This document shows, in pieces, positions 18,801 through 25,727 of a stretch of DNA of 34,583 nt. Location of the stretch: the NCBI GenBank assembly GCA_027575765.1, contig JANBPT010000468.1:1-34583 (forward strand), written 5' to 3'. Every line of letters starts with the position of its first letter. Position 1 is the stretch's first letter. The translations under genes were made by a program, and so were the position numbers. The notes beneath the pieces are model-generated. The model was given only the letters and a program-made list of their open reading frames with translations, searched no databases and was not told the origin of the DNA. Source of the DNA: Tieghemiomyces parasiticus (lineage: Eukaryota; Kickxellomycota; Dimargaritomycetes; Dimargaritales; Dimargaritaceae).

Positions 18801-21096
18801 CCACCACCAGCCGCTGGAGACCGTTGACACCCTCCTTGGCCAGCTGGCTACCGCCGAGGCCAATAAGCGCGAACACGGACTGCCCCTCGGCGAACTCACC
18901 CGGTTCGTGCGCCAGCTTGTCGAAGTGTTCTCTTGTGAAGAGATGCTGCCAGTCTGCTCTCTGCGCCACGCCTGGGGTACGGTGGCTCTGCAGTGGGGCA
19001 CCCAGTGCCCCGTGCGCAACGTGGCTTGTGCGTCGTTCCGCATCTTCAGTGCCATTATGCCGCGTGTCACCTTGGGCATGTGCGTTGAGATGATCAACCG
19101 ACTGTCCAACACCATTGCCGATGACCAGGCCAATATCCAGGAGTTTTCGGTGAGCATTCTGAGCATATTCCGCAAGGTGCTCCGGTCGATTCGACCCGAG
19201 GGCGCACTGCGGGAGAATGGTGGTCTGGTCGACCAGGAGTCCGAGACCGACGTGGAGGTCGAGACGGACCCATTAGCGTCGCTGGTCGACCAGCACTCCT
19301 TGGACGGTGAGGACCCTGCGCCGCTCGACCTCAACACCACCCACGAGGCTCTGGCCCCGGTCCTATTCTGGACCGCGTCAGTTTGCCTCTTTTCCCACTT
19401 GGAGGTTGAGTACGAGCAAGGGCTGGCCATGCTGGAACTCATCCTCCAGCTGCCTGGCTGGCGGTTTCCCTCGATCCACCGCACTGATCACCTGCTCTGC
19501 GACCTCCCGCTGCATTTGCAGGCCCAAATGGGCCTGCCCATCGCCACCCTGGCCGCGCCGCCGCCATTGTCAGCTCACTCGCCCGGTATTCCAGCCCAGC
19601 CGGCCTTGCGCCCGATGATTATGCGACAGTATCCCAAGAAGTGGGGCGGCAAATTCCCCGGCATCTTCTGGCTGTTGATCCGCGGCTACCGCTTCGCCCG
19701 CCAGCGCGTACGTTGCCAGAAGCTGCTAACCCAGCTTATCTCGCTGGCCTCAGACCCCCTGGTGGGGATCACCGAGGAAGCGGTGGCCCTGCTCCTACTG
19801 GCCCATTTCCCGCTCCTCTGCCTGCACGTCGAACGGCGCCAAATGGACGGCGAGGCGGCCCTGTTGATGGACCTGGTGTCGGCGGTGGTACCTGACGTGG
19901 TCCACGACGTGGACGCACGTGAGGCCCTACGCGAGCTGTTTGGGCGCTACAAGGCCCAAGGCTTCTACAATGTTGGTCACTTTATCAAGGAGGTGGTGCG
20001 CCTGGTGGGCCATCACTTCACATCCTTTATCACCGATGCCATGTTCTTACTGCTGTTTCAGCTTCCGGAGGCTCCCGCCAGCCACCAGGAGATCATACTA
20101 CAGACCTTGGACACGTTCGTCGCTCAGTACCGTAGTAATGCCGCGGGCTTGTTTGACCGTGATGACACTCTGCCCACCGTCAATATCCTGCTCAACCTGA
20201 TGGCCACCCCATTCGAAGCCCAGGTGAGCCGTATCTTAGACTGTCTGGTCCTCCGTGCCTACCGTCCTACGGGCGCCGGCGCCGACAAGTACAGTGGCGG
20301 GGGTGGTGTCCTCCTGACCTCCCCCCCTTTGGCTGGTCAGACCGTCCCGCTTGGTAACGTGAAGACGTTTACGTGGTACGGATTCAATTCGGCCGTCTCC
20401 CGGCCAAAAACCCGTCACCAATTGTGCAACCTCGTCAAGACTGTGGCCGCCCAGCAGCTCATGGTTGCCCGTAATATCCGTCGGGCCTCGACTCCGCAGG
20501 TAACCGGCCAACCAACATCCGCGGTCGGCCAGGGGGAGGGTAATCATACCGTCCTGCCATCGCACCGTGGTCATTCCAGCCTGCACACCCAGCAGCTGGA
20601 TAGTGACAGCAGCAGTGCTTACGACCCAGACTATCCGGAAGACCATGGCCCCCGACCCTATCTCCTGGACGACCCCTTAGGCAATTCGTCCTCTCCAGAC
20701 CTTCGCCCACCTCTGAGCCATTCCCTGGCCAATCTTAACTACTATCATACACGGAATCCCTCGGATGCCCTCGAGTCGAGGACACCGACGCCCACGACCA
20801 GTGTGATCACCTCTAGCGACCAGACCAACGTGCTAGGCCGCGAGGCCCACGAGCGTGAACCGCATCCGAACGATCAGGATTCTGGCCCGGGGCACTACCG
20901 CCATATCAGTAGTCCCGGCAGTGACGGTCGTCGTGCTCCGCCCTTCAATGCTGCCTCGGAAGATACCTGCCACAGCGTCCCGCTCCCACCATTGCCCGCC
21001 GGCGAACTCGCCGCGTTGAAACGTGAGTTGGACGAACTGGACGAGCTCGCGCCATACCTTCAAGACCTCGATGATTTCTTTTCCAAAGCAGACTAG
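12844..21096 (+). CDS. TAO3: Cell morphogenesis protein TAO3/PAG1 (Furry/Mor2 family)
   Basis: Giant scaffold of the RAM/MOR network that helps activate the NDR kinase Cbk1/Orb6 at sites of polarized growth and cell separation. Predicted 2750 residues without internal introns; yeast Tao3 is about 2,380, and the excess lies in low-complexity inserts. Seen: a conserved N-terminal helical block from about residue 190, with repeated HEAT/armadillo-like helices through the middle (for example around 1320-2100) and the conserved C-terminal block after it. Ser/Gly/His-rich linkers lie near 650-720 and 860-930, and a long Ser/Pro/His-rich tail follows about 2540. The tail ends in an acidic Leu-rich segment, E-L-A-A-L-K-R-E-L-D-E-L, that may form a coiled coil. 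The frame is open upstream to 12628, where only a GTG exists, inside a probable intron. Residues encoded at 12663-12843 are Pro/Ser-rich and may be translated, so the N-terminus is uncertain. ATG 12844 is the conservative start. Confidence 0.9.
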   Translation: MPFSTFTVPADSKQYIIRSLQRNFSYYADIQVKLFVDSPRKARADLVAVLGLEPTGSLGQVMRTMAMIAKSSASEVIESLLQWRKETMQQDTPLPAPGDVNGLPEGLSVRAALPLFSPDFSHHDSLWRPTVDTPGPGRLSGSAVTLGGPGGLAAGLVTPAAVTGAEPAALFTPPPPAPSQFPSARTYVPESREERKELAYVYLLCQALITIFERIQAEDLSNDLGTKMEALAFVQLKSPDVADTLARCRNRQIIADMYMRLIGAISGVRFATMSDRFIAELEKVPSTGPIPHEGQVEMVIRGMRYLQLKVYPVESLEETAQFLLSCTKFFVQTAHGPRLKCAYTEVFTQLLLPIGAVADAEVNFPDWAKSMDLLLSRATKMTTKPRYLSVAYPFFTAVLCASPREVFLARLPGFLDLIFLRTRDRHVRHVALGCLCRVVWAYLFRYRAPGKEVHRQLEALIKQMFGTRKRPTNITDLPLDYYVYVVFCLLHYNLAWTVTNVMSFLLQLGDSETPSTIGPEQLHAERAIVGLRALLLYLESDAQSEDRPPFPAVHDLLASHAVRFTLPVYPRLREEFSVPVLPWADDLYQLVEKSQLSLARYLLTLDATYGADLVTKKRYVTFPPPGQTSGIHHQEDDAPDVEDPTGPATATDRFLGGFDPGSPGGSGAGNTETRSLTGSTTNLFHAGHAFSSLSTPFHSFTHSLGHHSASSSTSTTALAGMITSAKELATETQQYQQVFTTFNTVYPREKQPAYDLLATVIEVTPDLMPAQILPQRLSEMLSTYLLHIDPRVSRAAAGAALRLTTRIGAYSVLVHLSQTLVQVDDRVDEILTRFIYVPGPTVRPAAGGSAANRRELLSTTTLQNADQYPGWATSPPAGHATEPSQRSHGNRGGITAGRTVASHNPSPAHAQAAATTRGFSGPIAGAQPLAARPAGGLLHLYHAVLRLFLAEVEQLDRQGLLDTAADRWQTDHRAIANLIDELEGLGLFYLVHQAPRVRGLASAILHTVATLGDLLTPHLSDDHPIPMTPTEKVRSKQHNQMLHSRRFLYTELHTTMVPLGDPADGPCPELLFPNLERLRDIYVDGGTGTSTATHTATAASVHHQSGSAALLAANHTRTRSESSVGSELPPVTAVVPPNPDEYPAPVDLGLGPNRDLLDFIASKPDPYVLLQPGVGAVAQGSAVPEATAVAEGALGSLTARVRHIALFDLARSPHPTHRALWEEYFSSVVQRAYAIAPATVVLARDVVCRHFHQMYSLVVHYSEIPSKIPVLGFAAHRTAVRAGAFDAELVDQWRFYLEFISTTLTPDLEREVGAGAGRVDSVFSRPLAKNMRQVLTTADLVQLTTPFFTAENPIVRSAVVRGLGRIHGSSYMALFTALHPTVSSLLEVALLKSAHKAYSTLKRDRKMDRTRECLVHLFRLTARYLRTSSLLADTDHLNTLVTFVREIRNFLTDTGTQTAWDYQNLRIQFCGLVDVLYYHLSHRRDPGDPFPFKMRVSLFRLFETWGGFGQHSEATREREAAMIGHVLDKYHDVLERGVMASLMEDERTALEGAALRAMATLCRGPVVRPAAVKAGQSFNLEQLFGWVEAVFDSPDRRVHRIAKHSVEWLLAFNKDHPLVLREVVRLCYHGDPARPCTRGYFMALKKTLAGDPEYPYASHVVLPLALLKLGDLSPGIRHAAFRLLQAIERRFFLDRCYEYFESAAFSPLATLYRHAQVGLSATMSEHHPVLTNDIISEVFGHLDGVSEQGQREMLRFLRPWFCNVDLILDRDAGRIMEPGHCHLLSLFHLTLTLSKRHLLEIEQLWSALVFKDNSSNCDLIVGFLINLALSKRNPTLLEYIKKVMVFLARTTINTHLLHTIVGYITPDLMVPSLRADYSDTLVNSVENIQGDRSPSAETAVAAATPCRAQALFDADYPTYEDGPVFSPGQIALVLLVELPSEVGSLLKPYVPLLLHAMTVHIDYGYARVSPLVCVMLANFIRFTVLDHHQPLETVDTLLGQLATAEANKREHGLPLGELTRFVRQLVEVFSCEEMLPVCSLRHAWGTVALQWGTQCPVRNVACASFRIFSAIMPRVTLGMCVEMINRLSNTIADDQANIQEFSVSILSIFRKVLRSIRPEGALRENGGLVDQESETDVEVETDPLASLVDQHSLDGEDPAPLDLNTTHEALAPVLFWTASVCLFSHLEVEYEQGLAMLELILQLPGWRFPSIHRTDHLLCDLPLHLQAQMGLPIATLAAPPPLSAHSPGIPAQPALRPMIMRQYPKKWGGKFPGIFWLLIRGYRFARQRVRCQKLLTQLISLASDPLVGITEEAVALLLLAHFPLLCLHVERRQMDGEAALLMDLVSAVVPDVVHDVDAREALRELFGRYKAQGFYNVGHFIKEVVRLVGHHFTSFITDAMFLLLFQLPEAPASHQEIILQTLDTFVAQYRSNAAGLFDRDDTLPTVNILLNLMATPFEAQVSRILDCLVLRAYRPTGAGADKYSGGGGVLLTSPPLAGQTVPLGNVKTFTWYGFNSAVSRPKTRHQLCNLVKTVAAQQLMVARNIRRASTPQVTGQPTSAVGQGEGNHTVLPSHRGHSSLHTQQLDSDSSSAYDPDYPEDHGPRPYLLDDPLGNSSSPDLRPPLSHSLANLNYYHTRNPSDALESRTPTPTTSVITSSDQTNVLGREAHEREPHPNDQDSGPGHYRHISSPGSDGRRAPPFNAASEDTCHSVPLPPLPAGELAALKRELDELDELAPYLQDLDDFFSKAD

Positions 21097-22133
21097 AACG
21101 GGTGGTCGTGGGAGGACTAGCTTGCTGTATTACCGGGTGCGACCACGGGTTGCCTAGAAAGCAGCGGCGACGTTTCTTAATTTTTTTATTTGTACTTTTC
21201 AAAGATAGTTGAAAACAGTCTTGAAAACTTGTACTATCTAATGGGTTGAATTTATATATATATATGACTGTAATGTTTAACGGATTTATGAACAATTACC
21301 CGCCATGTGCAATCAGAGTGATAATTATCTGATCCTGTGTTTTTAATTATAAGTATAGAAGACACTGACGGAAGTTTAACTGATGACGAATGGGGGCCTA
21401 GGACCGAGTTGGTGCGTAGAGTTTACTACAAAGCCAGAGGAAACGGTGAGGGAAGGTGTCCGGCTGGCCATGCAGCTAGCGAGTCCACTCTCCGACGACA
21501 TCGGACACAACCTCCATTACTGACCGTTTCGACGCGAGTGACACTAGCGTGGTAACCAAGGAGCTCCTCGCGGCAGGCACCCAATCACCTCACACCCCAG
21601 AGCACCACCGCTTAGCTAGTATGGCGGCAAGCCACCAGTTCATCTTCGCCTGGCTACCCTCGGTAAAATCTTACCCTTACTCATCTATGTTAGGTGGAGC
21701 TTTATTGAAGACGCTCTCACGAAATGGGGAGGCCGACAGGGTCAAAAGGTTGCAAGTTAAAGAGCTAAAAAAATGGGTGGTATGGAAGGGCACGGGAAAC
21801 CGTGAAGACAGAGTAAAGCAGAATAATAAAATGAACGAATACTAAGGGTTGATTTGGCCCGGGTCGTCCTCGATTCCTTTTCCATGTCCTCGGTTGAGAG
21901 TCGTGGTCTACCTAGGTCCATCAGACCGGGTGATCTGCGGGGCTCAACGGCCAAAGTCAGGAGTTGATATGAATTCAGTGAGTCATTATAGACCACCTCA
22001 TGCCTACCTCCGCCACTCACCTATGTTTCAACTACTTGGATTCATACTTACCTTACAACCCGAGCAAATTTTATCCGCACTTCTCATTTGCACGACCTCT
22101 GACAACAACTCAACCAGCGATTCGCAACCCCCA

Positions 22134-22150
22134 CCGGCTATATTAGCCGG
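22134..22150. repeat. Short perfect inverted repeat
   Basis: CCGGCTA (22134-22140), a TAT spacer, and TAGCCGG (22144-22150) form a 17-base near-palindrome. No associated gene or repeat family is apparent. Confidence 0.45.
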
Positions 22151-22373
22151 CAACGGAATACCTTAATAAATGTATCGCTTTCGTATATTATAATTAGCTT
22201 TCCGATCACCTTCGGCTTTCTACCTACCTCAATCATCAGTTTTTCTCTATTCCCTGGGAATGGGGCTTTACTGATTATTCTGCCTCCAATTATCTCATTA
22301 GTAACCAGCATTGGGGATGTCATATTGCCTACTTTACATTATACTTCATTGAGACCTATGTTTGCAAGTCATC

Positions 22374-22399
22374 ATCACCAGGTACGCAACTCTGGTGAT
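22374..22399. repeat. 8-bp hairpin
   Basis: ATCACCAG (22374-22381) pairs exactly with CTGGTGAT (22392-22399) around a 10-base loop. It lies in the gene-poor stretch. A stem of this size is expected by chance from time to time. Confidence 0.4.
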
Positions 22400-22603
22400 C
22401 ATTTACAGCCTGCCCGTCAACCTCCTTTGTTGGCGAGGAGCTTCGAAGATTACTCAGTACTAGCCCAAGATCGCCGGGACCGCAAAGGCTCTCAGGTTTT
22501 AGTAGAAGGCTTCCTCACTATGAGTGACCTGTCATATGGTAACAATTGATCCCAGGGCACCAATTTAACTACCAATCAGCAGGTGTAACCCGTGCAGAAA
22601 TAC

Positions 22604-22735
22604 ATGGTGCCGGGCCCGGCTGACGGTGTAACACAGCAGAGCAGCTCCCAGGTGCACGATGGCAATGAGGTCACTCTCAGTGACAAGTCGGGTTTTTCAC
22701 TCAGACCTATAGTACCGCTTCAGAAACCTTGCTAA
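22604..22735 (+). other. Unidentified 43-codon open frame
   Basis: Starts with ATG (M-V-P-G-P-A-D-G) and ends in TAA, with G or C at many third positions in its first two thirds, like the real genes here. It is rich in Gln, Ser and Val and has no signal peptide or known motif. A stop codon lies shortly upstream in frame. It could be an isolated exon, a decayed fragment or chance, and I assign no function. Confidence 0.2.
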
Positions 22736-23106
22736 CTAACGCCCTATATCCCCAACCTGGATCCTGGCGACCTTCATCTATTAACAATCGTCAGGCAGTA
22801 CCTAAAGAGCACGTTTATCACAATGGAGGCCACAGTAGTTGCCTGAGAATCAGGGCCCTTAAGTTTCCAACTCAATAGTATTTAAGAAAACCAAAGATCA
22901 ATGAATACTCCGGGCTTGCCGAACAGGAAACGTTGATAAGGGGGATACTTGGACTAACTTATCGCTATAATCAATTTGCAGGAAACTTTATGGGTCATCT
23001 GTAAAGAATGACTGTATATTCACAAGGGCACTGATGGCGAGCCTACTTAGATGCAGGCGACCCTGGCACAGCCAAGCAAGTGAAACACAGCAACGAACGG
23101 GTTAAC

Positions 23107-23358
23107 TTAATAGTTACAGATGATGTAGTTGCCGTTCGGGTAGCACTTGGTCCCGGGGGCGCAAGCGAAGCTGACGAGATTGCCCCAGTCACAGACGGTG
23201 AACCCTTGGGGGTAAGTACCACCGCAGGCCATGTGTCCCTGGGTGCAGGTCTTGGGCTTGGGCTTCGCAAGGGTGGAGGCATCATCCTCGGGGAGAGCCA
23301 CGGCTGTGGTGACCAGGAAACCGGCGACGAGGGCGAGGGCGGTGGCGGTGAACTTCAT
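23107..23358 (-). CDS. Small secreted cysteine-rich protein, CBM19-like chitin-binding pattern
   Basis: Encodes 83 residues. Seen: a classic signal peptide (M-K-F-T-A-T-A-L-A-L then a hydrophobic core) with a likely cut after Ala21 (A-V-A/L-P), a short Lys/Pro-rich linker, and six cysteines at 38, 45, 56, 66, 72 and 81. The spacing and the residues C-D-W-G, C-A-P-G-T-K-C and final I-I-C resemble carbohydrate-binding module family 19, the chitin-binding tail of fungal chitinases, here without any enzyme. Inferred role: binding chitin in the fungus's own wall or in that of a host or prey, or a wall-shielding effector. The frame continues upstream to 23628, but that part lies beyond the TATA box and leader, so ATG 23358 is chosen. 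The gene stands alone in a gene-poor stretch. The CBM19 assignment is from pattern memory only. Confidence 0.8.
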   Translation of the reverse strand: MKFTATALALVAGFLVTTAVALPEDDASTLAKPKPKTCTQGHMACGGTYPQGFTVCDWGNLVSFACAPGTKCYPNGNYIICNY

Positions 23359-23483
23359 GGTGGACGGAGTAGGTGTGAAGGATGGTGGGCTGGGAGGATA
23401 GGGGGGCGGGAAAGGGTCTGGTAGCTGGTGGTGCGGGTGAATGGCGTTGGGATACTGATCTAAACCCAGGGTGAACGGTCGAC

Positions 23484-23491
23484 CTTTTATA
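23484..23491 (-). promoter_or_regulatory. TATA box of the secreted-protein gene
   Basis: Minus-strand TATAAAAG lies 126 bases upstream of the ATG at 23358. It is followed by a C/T-rich leader ending in a CACC-type context before the ATG. This is the best core promoter match in the window and suggests strong or inducible transcription. Confidence 0.65.
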
Positions 23492-25727
23492 TGACCCGGC
23501 CACGCCCATGGCGTCCACCTTAGCTGTCGGCACCGCTCTGTCGTAGAGGGGAAGCCGGGGGCGGTTGGTTCCCTTCGCACTGGGGACATTTCGGGATCCC
23601 TGCTAGTTTCGACGGCCGGCGGCTGCACCGAACGCAGAAAGGCAACCTAGCCAAGTTAATTTTAACTGGCATGCTTGGGTGATGCGGATGCACCTTCACC
23701 TTATTGCCATGGCGAATTCTGAATCCGTCTGTGCTGAAAAGGGGTGACATCTGACCATGGCTAGCCAGTCCAATCCGGGTCGCATTGTCCTCTAAGTTCG
23801 ATAGGCGTGACAGGGTTAAAATCTCCGACCTACTATGAAGCTGGTTACTGAATACTCCGCACTTGGGCGACAATGGCCGTTTCATTTACTGAATTGATGC
23901 CCCTGGTGGGTATTTGAAGTGACTATAGATAGTCCAAGGAATGCTAGCAACGATTAAAAGTGTCTAAGAAATACAACTAAATTGAGTGTGGTAATCTAAT
24001 GGCCTGTTGGATATGTGTCATTTTTTCCAAGCAACCGGCGGTGATTCGAATTTGGATTGTGTGAAAGCAATCTGTCCCTGGGTGCTGATGGTGAGTCCTT
24101 GTAAGGAGGACGACTGCCAAAGGACCGTGGACTGTTAAAATTAGGACGCTTGGTCAGGTCACCTGTCGTAATAAATATTTCCTCCGTGCACATTGCCTTT
24201 ATGTACGACACTTTGGTCATCCTGAAACCCCTGCATTGCCCTCCCGCGCCTTCCTGACTTACCATGTTCCTTACAGGCTATACACATTTTTACCCGCCCA
24301 ACACCACGTCCTTATCCGCTTCCGCCGTGAAACAATGGCTCCGCCCAAGTCGCTTATGAAGAACAATGATCCAGATTACGTAAAAATAGACCGTTATTAC
24401 CACGGACAAGCATCCGGGCGAAGCTGGAAATGGTACCTGGACCTCTGACTCACTTCCAGTCGTCAAAGTAGGTCGCTGGGCATCTGAATATACGCTGCAG
24501 GGCACATTCGAGTATTATAATATATGTCTATCTTTTTAGAAACATGCCTTTGCACCTCCGAATGATTATATTTTGACAATTTACAGTCCACCAGTGAATA
24601 CGCATATATTTGATTGATAGTCCCTGAGCTTGTTGGCCAGCAAATGCATGCACGAGGTGAGAATTGACACGGCTCATCTGACTGTATAGACTAGGTCTGG
24701 GTTGAAACCTTAGTGTAGTCACTTATGGAAAATGGAAAATAGGCCGGCTGTGTATCAAAGAGCGGCCATGTTGTCACAACGAGTACTTGAGATGGCTTGC
24801 CGTATCTGCAATCACAGGGGTTCGTCAGTCTAGTTACACCCAAGGGCAACCTGCTTTACATTTAGTGATGATATGTAGTCACAATACGGCGAACCTACCT
24901 CTATGCAGGCCATGTCTGTTAAGAGTGTGCCCTTTGGTACATACCTCCCCCATCGGGAAACCTTGGTCAGACTGACAGGAAAAAGGCCTAAATCTTACGG
25001 GAAGGAGAATTTTCCACCAAACAACAGTCTGCTAGCCTTGACCGGTTGTCATTCCCCAATCACTATCTATGGCGCCCTGCGTTGCACTTGGAAGTATCGA
25101 TGCCTGATTAGCTGCTGGGCTGCCTAAAATCTCATTCTGGTCTACCATCGCAAGCAGACAGACTTGGCAACTGGTTTCTCAGAGGCTTCGGCCGAGATAA
25201 ATGGCTAAATGATGGGCACCGTCACCGCGGGTATCTTGACCTGATGCAAGCTTTACTTGCCAGCCGCTAGGAATGGTATTCCTAATTTATTACAATACCT
25301 ACTCAGGCACGTTGCGCCCAGTTGGGAATCGATGCATTGTAGGATCCAAACCAGCAATGCCAAGGACTGATCCGCCACGTTGATAAACTAGGCCTGTCTA
25401 ACAGCCCAAATAGAAAGACGCAATTTTTGAGAGCCACTGGCCATAGTAAAGCTGTTTTGAAACTTCAATACTTGTATCGGCATCCCAATGAGCAGGTCGC
25501 AATGATGGGTTCGGATTGCCCCTAATAGGCCGCCCTAAACGCGACGCGAATGTGCAAGGCAAATCTCTAATCCCTAAATGTGGGGGAGGGGCTCAGTATT
25601 TGAAAGTACCCATGCACTCGTTCCAGGAATGCACCACTTTCAACCTTTTTCCACATCCGTGACAAGTGGCTCTTAATCTCCTTATTTCTGCCTCCGCTTT
25701 TATCTTGTCTGATTTCTCCCCCCTGCC
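23492..25727. other. Gene-poor stretch upstream of SYF1
   Basis: No gene that I can support. A 37-codon frame at 24335-24448 starts M-A-P-P-K-S in a good initiation context (AAACAATGG) but stops quickly and matches nothing I know; it could be a first exon. The last 100 bases before 25728 are C/T-rich, as expected for the SYF1 leader. The remainder is roughly balanced in composition, with no long repeats noticed. Confidence 0.55.

Larger units (their letters stand above)
21097..23106. other. Gene-poor stretch downstream of TAO3
   Basis: No recognizable gene. TAO3 3' sequence includes a T-rich block (21177-21190) and a TA repeat (21253-21264) suited to 3' end formation. Beyond that, the DNA is nearer 50% GC with only short unremarkable frames. 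Small palindromic elements occur at 22134-22150 and 22374-22399. A 43-codon frame at 22604-22735 has coding-like composition but no identity that I recognise. Confidence 0.6.

Noticed and set aside
23359..23628. Extension of the secreted protein to 173 residues
   Set aside because: This would bury the signal peptide in the middle of the protein and place the TATA box inside the coding sequence.
24335..24448. 37-codon frame beginning M-A-P-P-K-S
   Set aside because: The start context is good, but the frame is very short, has no recognised motif, and no following exon could be joined convincingly.
21097..25727. Hidden transposon or retroelement in the gene-poor block
   Set aside because: I saw no reverse transcriptase, integrase or transposase motifs, no long terminal repeats and no long terminal inverted repeats. 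A very decayed element cannot be excluded by eye.
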